NCBI RefSeq assembly: GCF_949628265.1
Contig: NC_088786.1
Location: forward strand, 3,658,001-3,722,000
Origin: Cloeon dipterum
Taxonomy: Eukaryota > Arthropoda > Insecta > Ephemeroptera > Baetidae
DNA length: 64,000 nucleotides
Reading direction: 5' to 3'
Positions 24,415 to 36,468 of the stretch are shown piece by piece. The notes beneath the pieces are model-generated. The model saw only the letters and a program-made list of their open reading frames with translations, was not told the origin of the DNA and searched no databases. Position 1 is the stretch's first letter. Each line of letters begins with the position of its first letter. The translations under genes were made by a program, and so were the position numbers.

Positions 24415-26030
24415 CGCGCCACAGCTCTCCAGGTCGCTTTGGCGGTGAAATTCGCATCCTCCGCGAGGAGATCCCTCTTATTCTAACCCCCAGCACATGA
24501 ACTGTTATCAATACTTCGCAGGCGAGCAACGAGCGGAAGTCACACCGCAAACGAAAATTAAGATTTCATGACAGCAAGGCGACTCTTTGACACATCGCCA
24601 ATCGTAAAAACAACAACAAAGTTCTGCGCGAGGACTGCGAGGAGGTGGCAGAAGCAGGATACCGAAACGACAGCCGTTTTCTCTCCGAGTCAGTCAGTGC
24701 TCAGAGTCAGCCGCGGCAGAGTGGGAGGGGAAAGCTTGAATGCTACAGGTTGTGCATTTGTATTAGAGGTGAACATGAACATTATGCAACCGGCTTCTCT
24801 CCAGCGGACAAAGGGTTGCATACTCATTAAATATGGCAGGCGAGATTGCTCTAGCTTGTGACGCTTGTGTTGAGTTACACATATCGGTACTTATAAGGTC
24901 AACGAATGCCGGCTGTGGCTGCCAGAACAAATAATGGATGTCGGGATTTAAGGCGGCAGCTGGCGGGACCGGCTTAGCCGAATTCTTTGCCCGGCGGCTG
25001 ACAATATTTTAAACATGAAGATGAAGTTTGGTCGTGCTTAACGGCCCCAAAGGTCGCAATACATTTTTTCCTTCATCACTTTTTAATTTTTGACCCTTTT
25101 TCCCAGGCGGCTTAGCCAGATTAATGGCGGCTGCCCACGTGACCCAAAATTTGCAAGCTGACTGACAATGAGACCTCCATAATGTCGCACCATAAGTTTT
25201 AAAGATCATATAACTTTGTCAAAAACGATATACTTGACCCAGGAGTTAAAATTTGAACATGCATTATGTCCCGTAACAAGTTTACAAATTAATACATTTA
25301 CATTGATTTGAATATTCAAGGTTTATGTGTACTGGTCTGTTGACTAGAATTAATCTTTAAGTAATCATAAGTCATTTTTCCAATCCATGATTTGCTCGAA
25401 TTGTCCTTTTTGCAATTGATTAGATATCCTTATTAGTTTAATCTTCAAGTTCCTGCTTGGCAATAGAACTCATTATTTTCTAGCGAACTTAATAGATCCA
25501 GACAACTGGCAGAAAAAAGTGCAAAATTCTGAGATTCTCAAATTGCCATTGAAAATTTAGTCCACTTCAAGAGCTCCTAATGAAAATTTATAGGTGTTAG
25601 TCTAAAAAAACAGGTAATTTTTTATTGAAAATTTATTGGCCCTCAAGAGTTACAATCTGCAATCAAAACAAGCAAAAATCATAAGACAACTGCTCACTTT
25701 AGTTTAACATAGAAATGATGAAATCAAAATTGATTAGTTAACATTAACAAATAATTCTATTGCGTAAGAACTTTAGACTCAATTTTGATTTCCTAAACCT
25801 AACAGCCATAAGACTGGTTTGTTGTTGGGGTTTTCTCCCCAGTGGCGTTTAAACTCCATCAGCTTCAATGAAAAATCCAGGAAGCTTCAAGAGCGGATGG
25901 GATGCCAACCCCGACCATTACCGAGCATCACAGACCACGCTCACGCACTCGCTCACTTATTCAAATCGTTCAAATGATTCATTCATTCATGTAACAAAAG
26001 CGGGTCTGTGAACATCTCGGCTATACTTAC
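24415..26030. other. Region upstream of STIMATE and downstream of RpL12
   Basis: The first few hundred bases should carry the STIMATE promoter and 5' UTR. The sequence holds repeat family 1 copy B (24930-25195) and then AT-rich unique sequence. A tract at about 25800-26000 with CACTCGCTCACTTATTC-like repeats lies just beyond the RpL12 stop and is presumably its 3' UTR or downstream flank. I see no coding sequence. Confidence 0.5.
24930..25195 (-). repeat. Dispersed repeat family 1, copy B
   Basis: Read on the minus strand, this block matches copy A (3665-3912) from the GGGTCACGTGGGCAGCC core to the TTAAATCCCGAC-like end, with the same order of landmarks and the same spacing. It also has two GGCGGCTNNC units where copy A has CAGCCGCC units. 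Divergence is moderate. It lies outside any gene model. Confidence 0.65.
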
Positions 26031-26762
<732 letters not shown>

Positions 26763-27110
26763 TTTTGGTTATTGAGAATAAACTTAAATAAGTTTAAGCT
26801 AGCCGATGACGGCGATTTAGAAAGATTGAAACTCGCGACGCGACGTGCCGTCAGAAACACGAGTATAGAAGGATGAATGTGAGGGGCGGGGGCGGCGGCG
26901 TGGTTACGAATTTCTCAAGATCTTGAATACGCAGCGCCACCACAGTGGTAGAGCGGTAAATTCAAATACATACATGCATTCTCGTGCTCACTGCTGCAGC
27001 AGCTGCAAAACATAGAAGTGAGGAAAGAAAACAGCTGGCTTTCAAAATAATAAGCTCCTCAAGTGCGTGGAGTGTCTGTTTGTTTTGATATATTTCCAGA
27101 CTTCTTGATA
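26763..27110. promoter_or_regulatory. Shared divergent promoter region, RpL12 / MTRF1L
   Basis: 348 bp lie between the start codons of a cytosolic and a mitochondrial translation gene. The stretch at 26820-26940 is rich in CG and G (GGGGCGGGGGCGGCGGCG). No TATA box was seen. The region is a promoter by arrangement only. Confidence 0.5.
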
Positions 27111-28606
27111 ATGTTTCGGACCTTTCAAATACTACGAGTGCCTTCTGTTTTAAAAGCAGTAGTGGTGGACCTGCCAAAATGTCAAGTAATTCGCAGAACG
27201 ATTTATAACAGCAAATATTATTGCTCACAAAATAGGCCGGCATTGAATTCTCTGAATCCTTCGATTAAAAACTACGTCAATAGAATTGTTGACGATAAAG
27301 AGGTTAATTTTCCAGTCAAACCTCATATTAAAAATGATCTCGCTAGACTTTGGTCTGAAAGATGTAAATTAATAGAAGATATTGCACAACTTGACAAGGA
27401 ACTAAAAGGTATTGAGTTTCAAATTTTAAAAACTTAAAAAAACATTTTAATTGCAGATTATGATAAGGAGATGAAAACGCTTGCAGAGGAGGAAAGACTG
27501 GAGTCACAGCAAAAAATTCAGGACTTAGAATCTGAGGTGTTATTTATACATACAGAAGAAATCACAAATAACCGAAAGTTAAACTGATTTAGATTTTACG
27601 CTTGATTGTTCCTTCGACATCATCAAATGTGCAAAGTATGTACTTGGAAGTGACTGCTGGTGTTGGTGGACAAGAAGCTATGCTGTTTGCTGCTGAACTC
27701 TTCCAGATGTACACAGGTTATCTAGAATTCTGCGGCTGGAATTACGAGGTTGTAGAGGTTGACAGCAGTGAAATTGGTAAATTCCTTTGATTTGAAGTAT
27801 TTAACAAATTAAATATTTGTTTATCAGGTGGTATGCGCCATGGTTCAATATCTGTATCAGGAAGAGGATCCTACGAAGTCTTGAAACTTGAGGCGGGCGT
27901 CCACCGAGTGCAACGAGTCCCAAAGACAGAAAAATCGGGGCGACTCCACACAAGCACAGTTTCTGTTGCAGTACTTGCTCAGCCTTCAGAAGTATTATAA
28001 TAAATAAGCACTTAAATGGCTCTTACGTGTGTGGATTTACAGGTTGAAGTCAACATAAATCCAAAGGACTTGAAAATAGAAACAAAACGAGCTAGCGGGG
28101 CCGGTGGGCAACACGTGAATACAACTGACAGTGCTGTGAGAATTGTACACCTTCCAACAGGTAACGCTTAGAATTGGAATTTTAAATAAAGCTACCGTAA
28201 TAATTTTTGAAGGCATCGCTGTTGAGTGCCAAAGTGAAAGGTCGCAGATTCAGAATCGCTCAAAGGCAATTCAGAAACTGAGAGCCAAGCTCTATCAATC
28301 GGAGATTGAAAAACAAGAACTTGACACTCGAACAACAAGAAAGCTCCAAGTGAGTGGCATAAACATAATAGTTGACAATTGTCTTATTGTAATTTTGCTG
28401 TCAAGGTTGGTTCCAGTTTCCGCTCTGAAAAGATTCGCACCTATAATTTCCCGCAAGATCGAGTGACAGATCACAGGATAGGTAAAACTCTTCACAATCT
28501 CAAGGGTTTATTGGAAGGTGGGGATGATTTGAATGGATTGGTTCAAGAATTGATAGAAAAAAAGCGAGAGGAGGATTTAAAATCTTTCCTGAGCTCTTTA
28601 GACTGA
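27111..28606 (+). CDS. MTRF1L: Mitochondrial peptide chain release factor 1-like (mtRF1a)
   Basis: Seven exons give 393 aa: 27111-27408, 27457-27536, 27593-27776, 27828-27991, 28043-28160, 28213-28349 and 28406-28606. The N-terminus is Arg-rich, without acidic residues for about 20 aa, as expected of a mitochondrial targeting sequence. A coiled-coil region follows. Core RF1 motifs are [31 protein letters not shown] and [11 protein letters not shown]. The GGQ tripeptide (about 263-265) triggers ester hydrolysis in the ribosomal peptidyl-transferase centre. The codon-recognition tripeptide is PKT (219-221), the form of mtRF1a, which reads UAA and UAG. It lacks the insertions typical of vertebrate MTRF1, so it should be the general mitochondrial release factor. 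All six introns are 48-56 nt. AATAAA at 28612-28617 overlaps the region just after the stop. Confidence 0.95.
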
Positions 28607-29500
28607 TGAGTAATAAAATGCTTTATATATGAGGATGTTTCCATCTTTATTGCTCTTAAATTTTATAAAGTTCCATTAAAAAACAATTAACACAGAATAG
28701 AATATTTTATGGTCAACTAAAAAAAAGGAGTTTTGGTATGTAATTATGAAATGGAGGTGTTTCTGTGTCCAGTCTCCCAATTCTGTGAGTGCAAAGTCTT
28801 AAAAACATGGCATCCAAAATAGGATCTGATTTCCGAATCAAATCTTCAAAATTTGGCAACATATTGCTTTTTCTCAGTTCGTGGGTGATTTTCCAGGAAG
28901 TATCACATGGAGAGTTGATCGCACTTATTTAAGTGCCAATCATTTTCAGTGGGGAAAACAGTAGTATGAATGATTCTTATTTTCCCTAAGAAATATTGTC
29001 CTAAAAATAGAAGTAAAGCTCAGGTGGAGGATATTATATATCTCAGCGTAGAGAGATTCTCGTAAAGTTGATTGCGAAGTCGGAGCCCAAAACCAAAACT
29101 ATTGGCTTGCCTCACTTAGGTGTGGAATATGAATATATAATTCTCCAATCTTTTTAAGACAAAATAACAGCATTATTGTCAAAAGATCGTCTCTATTGAA
29201 AACTGTGACTCATAGTTATTATTGACTACAAATATTAAATTACTTTTAATACGCAGTAATAATATTTATCATGCATCTCTCTTCCTCTCGTTAATCCCAT
29301 TATTAATTAAACATTAATAATTCCACTCCACATATTAATCCACAATTAATAGGCTGGTATATAAGGTGAACCCAACATGCAATGGGCGTAAGCTGAATTA
29401 TGATTAACAGCGTGTATCGACTTGCTTTCTCATTCTCAATCCAGCTGCCTCGACTTTGAACTCCAAAGTAAAATTCCCTCAGGACATTATAACGCCACTT
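28607..29500. other. Convergent intergenic region, no gene seen
   Basis: About 0.9 kb between the stops of MTRF1L and TDRD7. It is AT-rich and contains a cluster of ATTAAT repeats at 29290-29360. No supported open frame or RNA gene was found. It should hold the two 3' UTRs. Confidence 0.55.
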
Positions 29501-32500
29501 CTAGCCTGCCTTTACGGCCCTTTTCTCACTAATCAGCACCTGTGCAACATCAATATCCTCGTCTGAGCTTGTGTCAATCAGCCGCAGACACAGGACCATT
29601 TCAGATGGGTTGATCAGGTCAGGGCCTGTTGCTTCGACAACGGACACAAAGGGACGGTTGCAGACGAGCTCTTGGAAGCGCACGCAGTCTTCCACTCTCC
29701 AGTCATTGTTTATAGCTTTTAATCCTGTTTGGAAGAGAAATGGATTTATATTAGAAGCATCTTCATTAAGCTTGTCATGAACAGGGCTCGCCAAATTTGC
29801 AATTGGCAAATAGGCACCACTGGGTTTTTTTCCAAGAAAAAAAGCAGCTGCAAAAAACCACCAGTTTTGTTTTCCGCATTTTTCGAAATTAACCCCGACA
29901 AGGTCACATTTCGCGCCAAAAAAGTTAGAAATTAGGGAAAATCACAACTAGTGTTAGGATTTTCAGTGTTTTGGTAAAACCAGTGGCTTTAATGTCAATT
30001 TTGTAAAAATTCGAAAAATTCATATTTTTGGTCATCCATTACGATAATTTTGTAACTTCAATAAAATATGCAATGCATGTGTTTACGAAAATGTGCAAAA
30101 TTGCACAAGAAAACGCAATAACGGTTTTTGCGAACCCTGGTCATGAATATTCGTTGTCATAATTTTAAATTGACCTCTTACCTGAAAGCCTAGCTTTAAT
30201 AGCCTGATAGGGAAGAGCACAGAAATTCTGGGGAAGCACTCGCAATTTGTCGATGGACACCACAATGTGGTCACCAAAGTCGACCAAATATGAAGCAAAA
30301 TGATCTCCTTTCAAGAGATTATTCACTTGGGCTCTGGAAATGGAATTTCAAGTCAGTTGGAAGCTTAGGTACTGTCATAGGCTGAATTATACCTGTACCA
30401 CTTTCCGTCATGATGCTTTGCCGCATAGACACCCCCCTCTCTCACCTCGCCAGACTGAAGTTTGACACCCTTATCAACACCCAACAAATTCTGAAGTTCC
30501 AACATCAGATTTTGAAGTTCGTGACTCTGCTCATAGGGCTGTACCTATAGTGCCAAATTGTTAAAACGAATATTGGAATTAATAAGTCATCACATACAAT
30601 GAAATTGCACGGACTAGCTGCCATGACAACTATCACATCCAGGTATCCTCCAACTTCAGGTATTTTTGGCGAAGGCAACGTTTTGAGACTAAGATTGCGC
30701 ACAGGGGAGACAGGCTTTTCTTTCTCTGGCTTCTCGGCTGGGGCTGTAATTTTCTCTTCCTTCTTCTTATCATTTTTGGGCCTGAAAATGATTAAATTTG
30801 AGAACAAATTTTTGGTAAAGTCACGTGCGCTTACTCAAAAAGTTCATGGTCCAAAGAAATAGAGCTATTGACAGAGACCAGCAAATTGTCGGGGTCGATC
30901 CTCCTGAAGACCTCGACCAAAGGTGGGCTAGTTTGAGAAATAACTTTCAAAAGGTGGGGTTTGTCTTCAGGCAGCAGAGTTGTCAATCGGTCCACGGTTT
31001 TCTTGCAAATCTTGACGTCAGGACTGGGGACCAAATGGTGCAATGTGCACAACACTGCTTGCGGTGGTATTTTAGCTAAATCAGGCATGGCGCTTTCCAA
31101 GTCAATCATCTTTCCCAAATCTACTGTTGCGCTGTTACCAAAGTCGACGAACATGACAATTGCCTAGATAAATTGAATTAAATAATCTGCAGTTTCGTTT
31201 TGATTTTAAAATTACCTTTTTGTCATTGGCACTGGTGACAGTGGCCCTGTACCAAATTCCGTCCGTAAACTGAGCAAGATAGATCCTCCCCTTGGCCAGC
31301 ACCAGCGGCTTTGCACTAGTCAGCTTTTCAACATTGAGAATGCTGATTTTCTGCTGTATTCCGTGGATGACTGAGTTGTAAAGCTGGACATAAATATTCG
31401 CCTCAGTAGTTATGTATGAGACAGTCACTTCGATGACTTTTCCCTCCTGCAATTCAAACCACAAGGATTCAGCAAAAATATTTCAATTTTAAATTTTACT
31501 TACAAATACAAAAACCACAAAACGAAGCAAAACAAATTCAAAAAAGGATAAATTATTTCAAATTACTCAGGAAAATTCCTTACCTTGGGCAATTTAGGAG
31601 TGAGAATTGTGCTAGTAATTTTTTCCCAAAGCTGCGTGTTCACATTGACATCCTCCGACGTGCTGGTGTCGAACAAAGTCAAAGGCACTGGTTGAGAGCT
31701 CAAGACATACTCCTGGTCTAGATATTCGGGAGAGGGTTGAGCCACAAACGTCTTTCCAATCAACGCGTCAAGAAGCAGTTCCTGAACGCCCTCAGCAGAA
31801 TTAAAATCTTCTAAGCCCTTCAGCTCGCACTGAACAGCCTGAAAACAAAGGAATTTTAACATTTTAGCCGCTACGTAGACTCTTTTCTCCCACCTGAAAT
31901 GGTAATTGCAGAAACTGTTTGTCCAAAACCTTCAAGTCAGAAGCAGGGACCAGCTCCATCTGTCCATGGTCCATCAGGAAGCATTGCGCCGAGCCATTTT
32001 CAATGCTTTGAAGCTGCACTCTGTGCACGCAATCATCAAGCTGCAGGGCGTAAAAGTCGCCCTCTTTGACTGATCCTTCAATCAGTTTCTTGCTGCCCAA
32101 GTAGTGCAGTTCCATTTCAGTTGCCAAATTCTCATACTGAACCTGAATTAAGTGTCATGAATTAATCCATGACAATGAATTTGTTTAAAACACTTACGCT
32201 GAAGGAATCTCCAACAAGTCTGAGCCACAGCTCGGTGGTGGAGTTTGCATTGGTGATGTACACATCCCAGTGTTCCTCCTTGGGCAGAATGATTGGCGGA
32301 GGGGTGTCCAAAAGGGCACTAGAGGGCTGCTCCACCGGTGCTGCAATTTCCTCAGCAGGGACCTGTGTATGATTCACATATTAAAAGAAATTTAGCACAA
32401 TTAGATAGGGTACTTACAACAACAGAATCGTTAGCAACTGGATTATTTTCGCAGACTGTTGGGCTTTCAATTAGCGTGAGAATAATTTGCTTGTCTGATA

Positions 32501-35500
32501 TTACGTTGGCGTCCACTTGGGGGTATTCCATTATTTGCTTGAGCCAGTCTTCTGGCAACTTCTCGCTGTACTTTTCACTGTACTCGCCAGGCACTTTGCT
32601 GGACCACATTCCATTGGGATGCGACTCTAAAATCTAGCAAAATACGAAAATTTAAATCGGAATAAAGCATATTATATAAATAATGAACCCATGAGAATAT
32701 ACCTTCAAAATCCTCTGCATGGCTTTGCTGTCGTCGGTGGTGCGTTGCAGGCGTGGGGCAGAGGTCTTGTGCTTTTCAACAAGCGAATCGTACGCGAGTC
32801 TTGCAACCAAATCCAAAGCTTCTTGAGCAGTAAACCCACCGTTGGGATAGGTGCTTACTTTGAAGTCATTCCCAACCTGAAATGCGCAATGTAATAAATT
32901 TCCATCAAACAAATAAAACTTAAAACACTCACAGTGACGGAAGAGACGTACATCTTGGAGAACTCAATGACCATTTCAATGGTTTTGAATTCGATTTCGC
33001 CCAGCTTGTTCTTGGCGACATAATTTCTGAGGGTGGTGATGTGTGGAGTGGCTACTAATTCGGCTGCAGGGGGTTCGTACGGGTTTCTTATACTGGCTAC
33101 AGGGCACACGACAGGTGTGTAAACCAGTTGCTCGCTAACGTTGTTATTATTATTTGTTTCGGCTGATCGTTTCGGTTTTCGGAGCCCACCGCGGTTGCTG
33201 GAGGCTTGTTGCTGTTGGTTGTTGCTTTGGTCGTCGTCGGGTGATGCTCGGCGCCAAGTTAGATTTTTGCTGGCGCGCGAGCTGCCATCCTAAAGTACAC
33301 AGATTTTTATAGTGTGTGTTTTACAAATAATGAGAAGTTGCAATGTTGGCACGACACAATTTAAACTAAATTGGTATATTTGATGTATGACGTGATATGA
33401 CGCAAGAGAAGTGCCTTCATTAGGGTTGTCAATTTTAGACGGTTTATACGGGAAACGTTCGACTGTTTATCTGTGTAAATTAAACGGTTTTTGAGACATC
33501 TACTACCGCGAATTCAATTTGAGAATTTTCACTGAAAAAAAAAACTTCCATTTTTGTCCAAATGTTAAGAAATCCAACATTTTTAAAAGTGAATTAGCAA
33601 TATAAATAATTTTATAACCTAAAATGTGGGTTGCTTATATTTTTCCGTCGAAACTGATAACAAATAAAACGAAGGGCGATTTTCTCTATTGAGAATGAAT
33701 TAAACAATATTATTTCAATCATACCTGAACCTTATAATTTTTAATATACAAACAAGACGTAAATTTTTCCCCATTGCAAAGATTTGAAACCGTTAAAAAA
33801 TCTTAGGCAAATGGAAATGAAAACTATCTAAAAATTTGAGAACCAAAATGAGGAAAGGTCCGTCTGTTTTAACGTCTAAAAATTGCATCGAAACTTACCA
33901 TTGCACGTAAAAACTGATTGGAAGACTGAAAAATTTCATTTGACTAAAATACCTATAAAAAATGAAACCAACCATTTTTACTTAACGACTTAAAGTAGCG
34001 TAATAATCCTGAAACAATTGGAAGCTCAAATACTAAATTTCACAGCCCTACTCTTTATTTAAAAACATAAAAAGTAAAGTCATTATTTAATTAATTTATA
34101 AAAAAAATTATTTGAAATAAAATGTGGCCAGAAATGACGATGTTGTATAACGAAAACTTACTCTATTTTCCTGGCTTGATCTTCTACCAGAGTTGGCCTG
34201 CGGTTGCGAAAGTTGACGAAGGAGAGCGGGAGAGCGCACCTCTTTTTGCGGAGAGTTGGACCCACCGGTCCTCCAGTTGGTCTCTTTAATGTTGGGTTTC
34301 TTCTGTTGCTGCTGCTGCTGCTGCGGCGGCGGCTCTGCGGCTTGTTCGTTAGGTTTTCGAGAGGCTCTGGGAACGTAGCGACCACCGTTGGCCGACTTCT
34401 GCACTGAGATGAGACGCGCTTGGTGATCGTTGCGCTGTCTCTTCGAGGGCACAAACTGGGCGATTTGCTCTCCCTTGGGACCTTTGACAATTTTTAAATC
34501 AGGTGCCACTTGCAGCAAATCCTCCACTCGCGAGTATCCCAGTCCGCGGTATGGCAGGGGTTCGCCAATTAGCATGAGATAGTCTCCTGGAAGGCACAAA
34601 AATAAAGGAGAGCTGTAATCAGATTAATACACTGTTTTTGTCACACACACAATTTGTAGGTCTTTAATGCGCAGAGTAGCAGCTGCAACTGAGCGCTTTT
34701 TACAGCCTTTGCAAGTATGATATAACCGATGCGTATGCTATATTTTATGAAGGTATTCAATGCAGTCACGAGGCGTGACCATCTCAAAGGCGTCGTACAT
34801 TGCGTTCGCCAGCTATTAATTTGCATAATCTGGATCGCACGACGCCCGTTCTAAATACTTTTTGCAATTCAACCGATCACTTTACAACAACCGCTTGCGG
34901 CGTGCGGGGAGCAAGACGAGCTGTTCGCACGCTGTTTGATGTCTGTGAGCGCGCCGGGGTACCTTTCTTTACGTTTGTAGAAGCACTTAAATGAGTTTGT
35001 ATAGCACAACTGTTATCAGTCTGAAACAATGCACGCAGCGCAGCAATTAAACACGCTATTTTGGGTTTGGGCCGCTTTGAGGCAAGTGAATACAATAGTT
35101 AGAAAGTATGGTACTTAATTATTGGGTGAAAATCTCAAATATTTAACTGGATATATGATATACTAATTAGTTTATCACTTTTTAATAACTGTCTTCAGCC
35201 TTCAGCAAGTTAAAATATACCCAAATCCAAGAAATCGCTCTTGATATATTATTTCTGTTCATTCCACAATTAGGAGAAATTAGACTAAACTCTTTTGAAG
35301 CATTATAGCCATAAAAAGGCTTAGAGAATTATGAAACAAAATTAAACTGGTGTTGTGAACAGTTATACTTTTAAAGTGACGAAATAAATTTTGAAGCAAG
35401 AAATCTTACTCCTTAATGTGCTGCGCAGTGCTTAGATAAGGCTATGATGTCATTATTTCCCATCACTAAGAGTGTTTCGCAATACAGTATTGATTACTTT

Positions 35501-36468
35501 TGATGCTCAAAAAGCTACTAAGTTGGAAAAGGGTACCATTCCCTGTAAGATTTGAAAGGTTCTGCTTTTTTAATATTTAGCACCATCCTGATTTTTTGGT
35601 CATTTTATATTTATACGGTTGGAATATCTCGATTTCTAGTGATATTAGTACTTTGTGCCAAAAGATGCCTTTTTAAACGGCCGACGACATTTAATTTTGA
35701 ACCACATTGCATCGTTTAATTTTTAAAATTTGAATATTTTTAAGTTAATTAACTTTGTATTTTTCCCAACTATATGAAATATTGCCCCCAAATGTGTAAC
35801 ACACATTGCAGAAAATTTCACGATAGTGTGTAATTTTTATTTTGTGAGAGATACTGGGGGTCAATAAAAGGTTTAAAAATAGGATTTTGGGAGTTCAAGT
35901 ATAAAAATTGCATTCTCGGTAAATTTTAACATGCTGCGGTGAGAAAAGACCGTCAGATAAGGTGAAGAATTGAACCCTGGCATCAGGGTATCCCTTGAGA
36001 AATCAGACCATAATTATCAAAACTTTCGTGGAATCACTTAGTTATAGAAAAAAGTGGGAATAAAATCCAACTTTGATGATGAAATATTTCTTTAAAAAGA
36101 GATTTAAACGCTTAATTGTCATCAGAGCAAGTCAAATTTTATTAAAAACAACGAGATAACTTTAAATTTTTATATAAAAGCTGAAAAAGCCAGTAAACAA
36201 AATTTATTTGTTCTTGATATTATCAGGACATTATTTTACAAAAAAACTGCTTTTAATGAGCTTAAAGATAAGCGGTCGTGGGCTATTACATTTTAAAGCT
36301 GATATATCAACAATAAATAATGTCATAATTCATCGATGATTAATATTTTACGAATATAAGGAAAAAATTGTACTTACTGCATAAAGTGGACAAAGGTATG
36401 CCACCCCTGCTGGATGAGATGCACGACTTAATGTTTTTGATAACTTCATCCTGATCGCTTTTTGACAT
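29501..36468 (-). CDS. TDRD7: TDRD7 / tapas-type LOTUS and Tudor domain protein
   Basis: Fourteen exons give 1067 aa (human TDRD7 1098): 36378-36468, 34162-34586, 32933-33289, 32703-32876, 32418-32633, 32198-32362, 31894-32142, 31584-31838, 31216-31446, 30835-31163, 30598-30781, 30393-30544, 30182-30333 and 29501-29724. A LOTUS domain occupies about residues 5-85 (IPLSTLC, then DYLMLIGEPLPYRGLGY). A second, near 345-415, is marked by ILESHPNGMWSSKVPGEY. The linker after the first LOTUS has a short polyglutamine. Three extended Tudor domains follow, with cores CFLMDHGQ, MFVDFGNSATVDL and SYLVDFGDHIVVS. The family acts in germ granules (nuage), where Tudor domains bind dimethylarginine on Piwi/Vasa proteins and LOTUS domains bind Vasa. 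Drosophila tapas supports piRNA-dependent transposon silencing, so germline expression is inferred. A third LOTUS domain seen in vertebrates was not clearly found. Confidence 0.92.
34587..36377. other. First intron of TDRD7
   Basis: A 1.8-kb intron that is mostly AT-rich. A GC-richer stretch at about 34780-34990 has short open frames on both strands but no splice sites in a useful phase and no similarity I recognise. It might carry an enhancer or an alternative first exon, but nothing in the sequence proves this. Confidence 0.4.

Noticed and set aside
26940-26970. tRNA-like string GTGGTAGAGCGGTAAATTC before MTRF1L
   Set aside because: Only the A-box-like part is present; there is no cloverleaf.
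30564-30810. Plus-strand open frames over TDRD7 exon 11
   Set aside because: The minus strand encodes the third Tudor domain entry (PEVGGYLDVIVVMAAS). The plus frames are shadows.
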